Shown here in pieces: positions 48,501 through 59,742 of a stretch of DNA of 64,000 nucleotides. Source of the DNA: Triops longicaudatus (lineage: Eukaryota > Arthropoda > Branchiopoda > Notostraca > Triopsidae); assembly GCA_022885665.1 (NCBI GenBank), contig JAGQDJ010000026.1, positions 372,001 to 436,000 of the forward strand. The letters are read 5' to 3'. The translations under genes were made by a program, and so were the position numbers. Position 1 is the first letter of the stretch; the number at the start of each line of letters is the position of its first letter. The notes below the pieces were generated by a model that worked only from the letters and a program-made list of their open reading frames with translations, did no database searches and had not been told where the DNA came from.

Positions 48501-51340
48501 CGTAAATATTTGTGTGCAATCTAAAATCTTCCTACACACTGCGCTTGCATCCCCTTTTTATATTTGCAACATTTACACGCTCTTCTCAAGCTTGGCTCTA
48601 TATTACTTCCAGGCGGCATATTTTCCGCGTGCCTGACTCTTTCCGTGCGATTATAGACATCTTCAAAATGTTTTCGCCTATTCCAGCAAAACTGCGAGCA
48701 ATTTTCTTGCCGGGGAAACTGTTGTGGCTTTTTGACACGTTTGTTTAGCTTCTGGGTTGAATCTGTAGAAGGGCGCAAGACTGCTTACAAAAATGCTAAA
48801 CTCATTGGCAAAGTAGGCGCGTGCCATTTCGGCGCGCTTGGGGTAGTGTTTTGCCGTCAACAAAGTTGGGCACAATACAAACATCTCGCACTCTCCTTAA
48901 AGGAAAGAGAGAAAAGAAAAGTCCAAGAGTTCTCAGTAGCTGACATTTTCATCTGGTAGCCTTTTGGGTGTGGGGTGACAAAGAGCAAACACGGGAGCAC
49001 TCGCGTTACGATATGTGTTTGCTTAATCTTTCAGCCTGCCTTTTCCCGTAATGAAAAATCAGTAATCTACCGTACTTCTACGTCTTGGTATTGAAACTTT
49101 TTTGTGTGTGTTGTTGGGAATTGTCTTCTTTTCACTTACCTGTAGTAGCGCCATACATATGGTACCAGAATGTGAAACAGGCGCCGACTGAATCTGAAGG
49201 CCCATAGACTGGTGAAAAAAGGCGAGCGGTGTCATTTTCCTTCCGGGGACTTGAAGCTTCGATATAAAGGTAATAGCCTGTGGGGGAAATGTAAGAGGGT
49301 TTTTAGAAATAGAACTCTTTGACTGGTGAAATGTGCGACGAAACAGCCGATACCATCACGCCCAGGTCCTAAAGTGTGGTCGTAAGAGGGTCCAGTACCG
49401 ACGTGACTCGATGACGTCGCCAAGTTTTGCCGCTGCCAGTCGAAATCGTGCGATGGGTCCTGGGTCCAACCGCACAAGTCATCTCGCTCGAAATCACAGG
49501 TCTTGGCCGGCGTTCCTTCACCAGCGTTAGCTGTGGATAAGTTAGGAACCAAAAGTTAGAAACTTTTCACAAAACTTGGGAGAATGATAGCAAAATATAG
49601 AAATCGAGACTAAACTTTGACAACTAGTTTGCTACTAATTGACTTCGCAGTTAAGTCACGTGTCGTTTTTTTATACAGTGTAACTTATCAACACTTTGGA
49701 GTACTCTTCCGTTAAAAGAAATCAAAGTTTCGATACGACTGTAATCAAATTCTAGATAAGCTCTTTTTCGTTTCTTGTTTTGGGTTCTTGAGTTAAATCT
49801 ATATTACGCGTTTCTCTCTTCTTAGAGATTTCGCTTTTGAAGTCCGTGGTTGAGAAAATAGAGTAAAAGTTGTTAATATGAGCTGTGATTGTCTCTTTAT
49901 CGATAAAATGGTGTTTTAACTGTGATGAATAAAAATTCATGGTCCGTTTTGTATCGCCGTCTGTTTTATTCACAATTTTTCGCCATGAATTCATTATATA
50001 GAATAGTCCCGTACCTTATAAATCTTTCTCCCAAAGTTCATGGTTATCGGGGTATCTCATCTGAATACATTTGTTTGTTGAATACATGTGTGCGCACTTG
50101 CTTCTATGCTTCGCTATGCCTGAATGTATTCGTCTTCTGTGCTCTATCGTTAAAAATTTTCTCATCTACCCGACAGTCAATTTTATGTTTATTTTTTAAT
50201 ATCGAAGGTAGAGTTTGGCGAGTTTTATCGAGTCTGGCATAGTTCCATAGCCAACGCTTTATTGCACAGTACTTTTGCTTTTTTAATTCCGTTATCAAAT
50301 AATCAACGGAACAACGGAAGAGAATATCTGAATCGCATGTTTCTCCGTCGTGTTCAGGCTTTGGCATACGCGTTTCCCTGGATCGCATAACGCGTCATTT
50401 GCGAGCCTACTATACAGTTCATACAACGCAGTTCGCTTCTCGGAAACCGCAATGAATCTGCGAGTTGCGGCTCAGATGCCCAAGGGTAGAATAATGATGC
50501 ATCTGTAGCCCATTGTTGATGACTCAAGGAGCTCGTAGAATCATGACTTCGAAGGTTGTTTAAAACCTCTTCAGACGTATTTAAAAGTAAGCCTAATTTG
50601 CATTTATTACTCTGTGTGTCTATATTACTCTGTCAAACTTATTTTTTATCTATTTTCTTAAGTTTAGACAGGGAATCCTTACCTTGACATCGTGCAATTG
50701 TCCCATTCCAGTCCAATCCGTCGCAAAACACCATGGCTTCCCCCATTAGCTTGTAACCGGGGTTGCATTCCGTGTAAATGACTGCCCCGGAATACTTAGG
50801 TATAATCCTTCCGTTATCAGGAGCGTTTAATTTGTGACATCCGGTTGCTTTCGCAGGAAAGTAGCAAAAATCGAGAGAAGAAAAAAGACCAATAAAGTTT
50901 GGGTAAAGTTGTGGCTAAGAATCAGTATCAGTGCTACTTTGCTGAGCAACTTTCGAGCTTACTTGCGCAAAAAGGCGGTGGTGAACTCCATTGGCCCAGA
51001 GTACACGTGGAATAATCTTCACCGACCAAAAAGTATCCTCGTAAGCACGAATATTTTACAATGCGATTATTGGAGCGGTATTTCGTTTTGCCATTCTCTA
51101 ACTTGAGTTTGGGGCAATTTCCTTTCGCCCTCTGAGCTGTAAATGACCACGTAAAACCGAGAAATAAACAATAAAGGTATTTTAGGCCACCAAGCGGAAA
51201 GGTTTTTCTTTTCCAAAAATATATAGCAAAGCCAAGAACTGGAATCGTTCCCCGAAGGGCAGTAGCTTACCTGCAGCAATTCCGGCCGAGAGACAAAAAA
51301 GCACGAAAGTAATCCGAATGGCACTTTCACAGAACAGCAT
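36097..51340 (-). CDS. type I membrane protein: sushi-MAM-somatomedin B-mucin stalk-TM, 9 exons, 755 aa
   Basis: Exons: 51340-51271, 50847-50683, 49530-49360, 49277-49140, 41364-41228, 39743-39635, 38016-37828, 37641-36640, 36383-36097; total 2,268 nt, in phase. Residues 1-24 are a signal peptide. Residues 26-77 are a sushi/CCP domain (NPGYKLMGEA, then WNGTIARCQ). A MAM domain spans about 88-255, starting at CDFERDDLCGWTQD and including VFQQAGEKGNRW and SDSAIDDVAI; it is split over four exons. A somatomedin-B domain with CXC and CC motifs (CSCEASCLLQANCC) lies at about 285-325. One 1-kb exon encodes a Ser/Thr/Pro stalk (326-660) that would be heavily O-glycosylated. The membrane helix is FGGGAAILVIIVVALSVVL, followed by a tail of about 50 residues with acidic patches. 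MAM and somatomedin-B domains usually mediate adhesion or matrix contact. I cannot name an orthologue. Confidence 0.88.
39346..39363. repeat. 7-bp GC-rich hairpin
   Basis: CACCCCG and CGGGGTG flank an AAAA loop in intron 6 of the sushi-MAM gene. An outer pairing of TATCC with GGATA is interrupted by a short bulge. Confidence 0.6.
42479..42553. repeat. 75-bp poly-A run with one undetermined base
   Basis: A homopolymer with N at 42520, the only ambiguous base in the window. Its true length is unreliable because assemblers and sequencers misjudge such runs. Confidence 0.95.
44083..44325. mobile_element. pogo/Tigger-like MITE, copy 3
   Basis: TAGAGTAGGAACTCGTTATG at the left and TTCGTTATAACGAGATTCTA at the right form imperfect inverted ends of the same type as the other two copies. 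About 243 bp and non-coding. Confidence 0.6.
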
Positions 51341-52069
51341 TGTCTTTTTTCTTTCTTTTCGAGTTCTAGAGTTCCAGAAAATTCTTGGGCAAAAGTTTAC
51401 TTTAAAAAGCTGAAATCACTGACGGGGCATTGAGCTTGTACAATCTTGCAGCCCACAAGACCGTTCCAAGCTGCTGGGAGGGGGTGAGCAATGGTCGGAA
51501 TTACAGGTCAGGCGGAAGAGAAATATGGAACTCGCACCTTTCAGGGGGCAAGCTGTGAAGTCAAGACAGGCAAAATATAAAGAGACTGAGCACCGCGAGA
51601 GAAAAAGAGCGAAAACCACTTGTAATTGGTGTGTGGCAAGGTATGGCTTTCATGTGTGTCTGTGGCCGAGATGAGTGGGTCTTGTAATTCCTGCTGTCAG
51701 ATAGGTTAGGAAGAGAGTTAGTTATCATTACCGGAAAGAACGCTCCCTCCCCGAGAACTGTAGAAAGATGTTGCACACCCCAATAACCAGCGAGCAGGAC
51801 TTTTATCTGACGGATGCAGGCTTTCGCAACCGGAGGAGCATCCCTATTACCCACACTCTTTACAAAAAGGACTCAAATTACTTAATAAGGAAACCCCTTA
51901 AATGAGAACTAAAGAGTTACGCTCCTAAGACTACTATGAAGGATTATCCTAACTTAGATTAACTTTGTTTTTGCGGTTAATCTAGGAAAACATGCGAAAA
52001 ACTAAGGAGCTTTGCGACATTAATATCACGGTAATTAATCTAAGGCTATTATTTTCCATTCTTAGGGAG
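51341..52069. promoter_or_regulatory. divergent intergenic region (candidate bidirectional promoter)
   Basis: The start codons of the minus-strand sushi-MAM gene (51340) and the plus-strand unrecognised gene (52070) face away from each other across 729 bp. No TATA box is obvious. An acceptor-like CTTAG at 52062-52066 suggests that an untranslated exon or a trans-splice site also lies here. Confidence 0.45.
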
Positions 52070-55000
52070 ATGGACGGCAGTGCCCGGAAAAGGTCAGCTA
52101 AACGTAGAAAAGCGCGCCGGACTGAATTAGTGTCCAAGCTAAAGCATCTTCATTATCTACCGTCTTCTTTTCAAGACCAGGTATCTATTTATAATAATTT
52201 TAGACACGTCGCTTCAGGTCGGTCTAATTAGCCGAACACAAACTAGAAAAATGTACTAAAATTATTAAGCAAAAGGAAACTATTTCTTAGCGAAAATGCT
52301 GTCATCAAGAATAAGTATACTCATTAAATAGCAGCAAACAAGGTTGAAGATAAAAAAAATAGTACAACAATAGATTTATACCAATTAACCGGCTAATGAA
52401 GATATGCTTATGGCTTTAGTCGATAAATGAAGAAATTTCTAGAAGAGCGTTTGGGAAAATTGTATCAGATAAGAGAGGTAATGGGATAAGGGAGTGTTCC
52501 TTACGGATTTTTTTTCCGTTTTGCATCACTGTGTGCATTTTCTATTAGAAGGGATATTTCTGTTTTCATTAGACTTCGTAATTTTACGCACTATGTTGAC
52601 ATTAAACTTCCGTCTACATTGTAGTCGATATGTTTGCGTATGCTAATTATGGGATTTGTTGTTTTAGGTATCGTATGGGGAACAGGGTTTCTCGAATTAA
52701 TTTTGCTTGCATTTTGTACCCCGTATTGATTCCTATTCGTTGTGTGTTTTGTTAAAGGTGCCTGACGGTAATAGAGACGACTCCGAAAAGCCAGTGAGAG
52801 GTGCTTTGCCTTGTACGTTAACTCAGTCGCGACTGACCCTTCCGGTAACTTCAATTCAATTATTTATAACCCCATTACGGGTGCAATTTACAGTTTTTGT
52901 GCGTTAGTTCTGGCATAAATTATGCCAAGCGAAACTTTCTGGGTGATTTTTTTGCTCAGTATGTTTTGGTAACTTTTAAACTCAGCTAATGAATCCTTCC
53001 ACGTGTAATGAAGATCTTCGTGCGTAATTGGCTATCGTTTTTCACTAGGTAGCAGTTAGACGTCTCTTTTCTTACTGGTTTTATACCTCTGTTGAGGGGT
53101 TATAACCTCTTTTGTTAAACTGTTATAGACGCAGGTACGCAGCCAAGATAGATGGTTTCTATCATGGACGGGATTAGTCATATTTTATTGTTCTTGTAAA
53201 GCCTTTTTGCTGTCAGATTTCTTTGTGTTAGTATTATTAAGCATTGTAGTAACTGCTCTCGTAACATAGGCTATTATAATGAATTATTTTTGTTCTTTAT
53301 TCCGTTTCTAAAGCCTTGGAAAGACAAAGTGTGAACTTGATAGCAAAAAGAGATCTTGAACAGACTTTAGTGTTCTCCGCAGCGAAGTATCAGTGTACGC
53401 AGATGTATTTGGCTAAATCAAAGTTTTTCATACGAAGTTTAAAATATGATGTCTTGGCTTGTGCATTTATTACCATTTATTCTTCCATTAGCAGAATAGT
53501 ACTATGTTTGGTGATGCGGTTCAGTCTTCGATTTGCCGACGTAGTAAGTGAAAAGGAAAAGTATAATATTTTTGGCTCGTAACATTTCCTTCATTTTTCT
53601 TTCTTTGATATTATATCCTCTTTTTAAAGATATAGCCGAAAGCGTAAAAGAAGATAGTCAGCGTCCGGGTGATCTTCAACGGATAGTGGAGATTGGAAAC
53701 GGAAAAATGAAGAAGCGTTTGCTGACGGCGTACAGCGGAAAACCCGTGAAGCCGCAATCACGCCGAGCTCATCAGCCAGAGCAAGGAACCCGGGAAGATT
53801 TCCTGCCTCAACCCGCTGATACTACACAGCAAAGCAAGAAACGGCCAAGTTCAACGACGCAACAACAACACCACCACCATCGCTGCTCTTATCACGCGAC
53901 TAACCCGCAGCCGCAACAGTGGTAAGCTGAAAACCTTTTTTGTGGGCTACTGCACGTGGTCAACCGCAACCGCCAAATCCAGACAGAAGCTTATACCCGT
54001 CGACTTAGAGACAATGTCACTTTATTCTAAAGCTGGTCATTTATGTAATGCGACCGACGTAAGTAGTTACCCGCAAATAAGCCACGTGCAGCAAACTTAT
54101 CCTCTTGGGGTTTTGTATTAATGAGGGCACGCATTAAGTGTGACCGACGCGCTGTGTAAATTAGAAGGATGATTTCGTTCACCCCAATTTGACCACTTAA
54201 CTTTACACTACATGGGTTCTCGACCAGTATTTGGGATATTTTCGAGCGTAGGTGAGGATTTGGTTAGTGTTTAAAGAGACTGTTAAAAGCTTGCTGTGAA
54301 ATTTGGATTTAAAGTTAATAAAAAGTCACTTAGTGAAGATCGCCCGAACGGTTTCTGTCAGACTCTTTGTCACGGCACTTGTACCCCTTGGCATTACGGG
54401 TAAACTGTTAAGGGTAAATGAGCTTAGATAAACCACGTACACATTACGAAATATTAAGTGTCGTAATCTTTAATTACCGTACAAATACGAACAAACTTTA
54501 CCAGACTTAACGACATAAATATTGCTATCTATCATTATTTCTAGACTGACAATAAAAAGTAAGAACTAGCTAGTTAACTAATGCGCCTGAGAATATTAAA
54601 TAATTTATCTGATTTGTGTTGTTACTTGTTTTATTTTTATTGTGTATTTTTGTTGAGACCTGGAGGCTTGTTTTTACAATACATACAATAAATTTACGTA
54701 CTATAGTGGGATACTTTTAGATTGTCCAGTGTTCATATCTACGACCAGATTTATTCCGTATTTTAGAGAATTTCTATTTGGTGTTCCTTTCGTGGATATA
54801 CAGAAACGAATTGAGTATTCAGGAAATTCGGCCGATTTTCTGGAGTGCTTTTGAAACTGTTTTGAATGGATCGTTTCAGAACGCCTGACGGTAAATTTCC
54901 CTTGGCAATAAGCTTGTATTAGTTTTAAGCTATCGAGATGGTAGAATCGCTCATTCATATTTTGTAGAAAAGTTTCTGTAGTGAAGACGCTCGCATTAAT

Positions 55001-58000
55001 AGATAGAATAGAGTTGCCAGCCTAGGATGCAAGTTGTAGGACTCGAGATGCTTAAAAACGCAAATCTAATCTCTGAGTGATACCTATAAGAAAGTTTTAG
55101 AGTGCGGAGACTCGTTGTTCGACGACTCGCTGGAACTGTCCTAAATCCTCGTAAAGTATTCAGCGGAGAATCTTAAGCAAGTGGTTTGGGAGAAAAGAAT
55201 CATGTGTGTACAATCTTCGAGAAATGTGTCTGCGATTCGACATTTATTAGTTAAACAAAATTTAAGATAATGCGTAGCTAAACATCACTGAAAATAACAT
55301 ACACGCTATCTCCTTTATCTTGCGACACGTGCCGGTATTTAAAGCCCGCAATAATAAATTAACTGCAACATTCAAGGATTTAACTCAATGGCTTTGTATT
55401 TTTTTTAGTGCAAATTCGATTTCGACTTCGACAATTCCAAGCAATACCCACTTACGCCCTGCGTCCACAGTCACTGCTGGTGCTGCCCCGAAAGGCACGT
55501 TTAAAAGTATTGATCAAAGCAATGGACAGGTCTTGGCTACACCTGTGTCGAACTGTTCACCCGCAACTGTTTTAAAATCCTACCTGATGGTGACTCCTTC
55601 GCCTCCTGCAAGCTCGTGTCATTCACACCAGGTAAAACATTTGCTTTGGTATAACAACTCCCTAAAATTGCATTTTGCAACGCCTCGTTTCTATTCTCTC
55701 GTAAAAGATAAAGTGACTTGAAGTAATTTTTGGAAAAAAATATAGCTTATTCATATCGGGAATTTTTTTAACAGAATCATTTTAATTTTTTGTTTTTTAT
55801 ATCTCGTATTTAGGAAAAAGAAGTCCTTGACTATCCACAGTTGAACAGAATGACCCACGCATTACTCGACCGTCTTCGACAAACACACAGACGTTTCAGT
55901 GACACTGTGACAGGTAAGCTTTTCTAGCGAATTTGCATTTATTTGAATTACGACATCCATGGTTGCTCTAAAAAAAAAATCTGGCTTGTCTGTCCGATTT
56001 TTGAATATTTCGAATGATTATGGGCTACGATTTTCTCATGCCTGGTTTCTTGGCGAGCATTAGGGAGTGAAATCAATAGTCGGTTCCGTACGTAGCCCAT
56101 GAAAGATATTTCCCTTGCTTTGCTTCCAAGTGTCGTGTTTCTGTGGAGTTTCTTCGTTCCTTTTTTTAACTCCCTTTTTTATGAGTCCAAGAAAGGGCAG
56201 TAAGAGCAGTTTTGCATGGGTAGGGTGTTGTTAATTGGGCTTCTTTATGAACGCTAGGGATTGTCATAACTTACTTTGCAGAACAGTAACTGAAAACGGC
56301 TGTTTTTTCTCTCCCTCGCTCGTTTTCTTAGCTATGCAGACCAAGCGGAGAAACTACTTTAGACCTATGTTGGCGCAGATCAAGGAGCGACGAGTGCAGC
56401 AAAGGTGACGTATTTTGAAGCAGAGCGTAATTGGAGTGTCGACATTTTGTTCGGATGAGATTTTTTATTTAGTTTTCTTTCATTTTTAGGACCTCGAAGA
56501 AAGATGAGACAAAGAGGGAACACGTAAGAGGTGCAAGCTCGCTACCGGAGGAACATGTGTCTCAGTCCATGGAATGGGGGATAAATGATCCACGTCTTTC
56601 CTCTCCAGCTCCAGCACGTGCTGTTGCTGTGCCTCGGCACAAAGCGCAAGAAACGGAAAGGGTGGAATTCGCGTTCAACCCGACCAACATGAGGCACAAC
56701 GGGCTATCCGCCGAGCCGGTTAAAGATTGGCATTCTGATGCTTTCTCCTTATTTCAGTCGCCGATCCAATTCTTCTGGCGGACGGGTGACCACGCCCAGC
56801 CGAGCGGAAAGATGGGTCGGCGAGTAGTCTTTGAAGATCAGCTTCGCTCCCGAAGAGAGACAACCTTCTTAGATGGACATTCGGGGATTACCAAACCAAT
56901 TGATTCCTTCGTGTACCGCGGACACTCAACGAGGGCTCCATGTGTTGACAGCACGCAAGCTAATTGCTCATCGGATGCGGACATAACGAGTTTCTTCGCC
57001 AACGTGAGCAGAAACGGGTTAAGAACACGAGAGGCTATTGACTGTCACTACCCAAGCCAAGCGGTCAGGTTAAATAGCCTGCCACCTCTGCAGCAAGCTT
57101 TTTTCTACCCGGGCGAGTCTGTTACTTCCGCCACTCAGTCGATATTTGATCATCACCGAGATAGAAGCGTAAGTTGAACTCCCTTTTTCATCCCTAAGGG
57201 ATGCATGAGTGAATTTCTTTGGCCATTTCTTCCAGATTTTTCTTTGAGGCGAGTTGAAAAAATCTTTTCTAGTCACAGTTGTGCTTGTAGTGTGCGTTGT
57301 GTGGAACAAAGAAGCAAAATCGGATGAAGTCTTTTGGTATGAGGACTATGCAATTAAGCAATACTATCGACACATTTTTTAATCAACTCATTTATTGCGA
57401 ATGTTTATTTAACTCATTTATTAGCAAAATATTATAGACTCATTTTATTATTAATGCATGGATTTGGTTTACGAAAACATCGTAGCTAAAGCAGTACAGT
57501 TATTATAACGCGTGCTGTGTCGTAATAAGGCTCTTTTAGAAAAAAAGTAAGCTTAAAAATAATTTACTAAACTCTTTTGCAAGACTTACAAATTGGTACA
57601 GCACCGTCTTGTTAATTGCATTTGGCAACAACTAAAGGATCTGCTTAAAGTCTGTGAAATTCGATTCTGGATTACGTGATCTGTTTGGACGTAAAAGATT
57701 TGGAGGTCTTGAGTGTGCCGCCTTAAAGAGTAGAAATTTAGGGTCTTTCGCTTTCTTTTTCTTTTTCGAAAAAGCCCTTAAAGTAAAGGAGATTAAAGCT
57801 CGGATAAACGATGAGCATCGGAATCAAGTAAACCGAGATCCGCTTAGCAAACGGAGGTCCGATGTCAAACGAGTAAAGTGCTTCTCAGCAGAGTCTCGTT
57901 TTTTGCGAATGTTAAATTTTTAAGACCACCGTTTTTACCTTAGCTACAGCTTAGCCAGGACAATTCAATGAAAGAGAAAGCACTTTAATGTCAACGTAAA

Positions 58001-58240
58001 CACTTTGCTAATTTTTTCATTTGTAGAAGAGGGCTTGCTCAGTTGCCGTCCACAACAAACTTTTTACTTGTTTGTTAATAGACTTTTAAAGCAAAAACAA
58101 CAGTGAAGGAAACGGAAGCTTCGGACATTGGTTTAAGAGTTCCGGGAAGGCAAGAAGGAAACTATCCATCACGACACGAAATCTTTGAATGGAGACAGAC
58201 ATTGCTGTGCATTAAGTGCTTTAGCAATGGCGTGACATGA
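52070..58240 (+). CDS. unrecognised basic, low-complexity protein, 8 exons, ~559 aa
   Basis: Exons: 52070-52180, 52758-52800, 53630-53921, 55409-55631, 55814-55913, 56332-56404, 56490-57168, 58082-58240; total 1,680 nt, all phases agree. The start lies 4 nt after a strong acceptor-like CTTAG. The N terminus is highly basic (RKRSAKRRKARR), a likely nuclear or nucleolar signal. The middle is rich in Ser, Thr, Pro, Gln and His, with a QQQHHHHR run. Exons 5-6 encode a probable basic helix (LNRMTHALLDRLRQTHRRF, then RRNYFRPMLAQIKERR). The C-terminal third is soluble with no membrane segment. Exon 2 could instead end at 52812, which is also in phase and adds four residues. AATAAA follows at 58639-58644. 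I recognise no family, so no function is proposed. Multiple in-phase splice sites and open frames make it a real gene. Confidence 0.72.
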
Positions 58241-59742
58241 AGGAAAAAAAGATGAAAAATACTTTTCCGGGTTTGAGCGTTGCAATTTTTAGGGTACACG
58301 AAGAAGTAGAAGACTTTTTTTAACCTTGGAAGGTTTGGAAGAATTGGTCAAAAAGAAGAATGAACAAGGAATATGAAGATTAGTGATTTGGTTGTATCTT
58401 CTTTAGCAGACGATGGTAGCGAATTCGACATATTCTGCCCCCTATGAGAGGATGTCCTTAAGTGAGAGGCAACGATCACGGGAATCGGAACGGATACTGG
58501 AAATCCTAAATTCGTCGCCACCGAAACGCTACAGCAAAATAAGGTTATTCTAAGCCTCGCGGGGCTTTTATTCATAACCCCTAAGTAACTCAAAGTAAAA
58601 GGTTCCCGACGCACTCTTCAGGGACTGTGTTCGTGTTAAATAAAGAGCCATTATTGTCTCAGTGTAGCAGTGTGATATTGTCCTCGTGATTAATTTGCGT
58701 AGTGTCAATTTGAAATTCCGGTCATTAGCGCCGTTACTAATTTTGTTAAAAACCTTGTCCCAAGAGTTTTCAGTTACGAATGTGAACTTAATCTTCGGTG
58801 ATCTCGAGCGCCGAAGAAAGAAAAGAATTATCGTGAATGAACTTTGGGAAGTGAACTTTCGAATCTTATACGAGTCATTTGTTTCACTTTGATTTCCGTA
58901 TTTTCTGTTTTGTTTCGTTTAAGAATTTGTTACTGTATTTGTGAACCACAACACCCAGAGTCCCTTTGAGAAATTTTGGGGAAGAAAAAGGGCATTGGGA
59001 TTGTATGTCTCCACGGAAGTATTTGCAAGGTTATAACCTAACCGTTCGGGAATTGAAATCGTTCCAAAACCTTTAGTATTATGTTTAACAAATCTGTGTT
59101 TATTTTAAGTCATTTGGACTTGGTAAATTACAGATTTAGTGACCAAAGTGTTTGATTTTAATATGATATAGTGAAGAAATTCTCACAGGTGTGCACTGAT
59201 TGAAAGTGTTCAACAAAATTGAAAGATATTTCTACTTGTCAAACAGCATATTCCAGAAATGAAAGAAATAAAGGCAAAAAATACATATAGAAATAACTTT
59301 AACAAATGCGTAACAGTTCTTTGTGAACGAACTAGACTGAAGAACGAAGATATTTAAATAATAATAATCCACTATTATGGTCATAGACGCGTCCTTTGTG
59401 CCGTCAAATGTGATTATTCAACAAGTGCTGTGCCTCGTAGAAAGTCACATTCTTTCCACTTTTAATATGTTTTCTTTTATAATCAAAAGTCATGGTAATA
59501 TTAGCTTAAATGGTACAAGAAACAACCGTATAGAACAGTTTTGTATCTTGCTTGAATTTGTTTGTCTGGTAACCGATAGAGGCAGCACCGTCCAGCGAGC
59601 ACTTGCTAACAGCTGATGTGTCAGGAAATTTTGGAAGATACAAAAAGTATTTAGTTGCAACATTCACATTCTGCTACGCATAAGTGTTGCACAAATATCA
59701 CATTTAATATAAGGTTCTAATACAAATATATATTGACAGAAA
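58241..59742. other. intergenic region between the unrecognised gene and TRABD
   Basis: About 1.5 kb. It holds AATAAA (58639-58644) for the upstream gene and an acceptor-like TTGACAG 3 nt before the TRABD start codon. I see no coding exon. Confidence 0.5.
58639..58644 (+). terminator. polyadenylation signal of the unrecognised 8-exon gene
   Basis: AATAAA about 400 nt after the stop codon at 58240, followed by a GT-rich stretch. Confidence 0.65.

Larger units (their letters stand above)
41365..49139 (-). other. 7.8-kb intron inside the MAM domain
   Basis: This intron splits the MAM domain between its second and third coding exons. It holds the long poly-A run with an undetermined base (42479-42553), MITE copy 3 (44083-44325) and a TTAA-rich tract near 43870-43905. 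Plus-strand open frames at 46849-47103 and 47174-47581 have no recognisable product. Confidence 0.6.
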
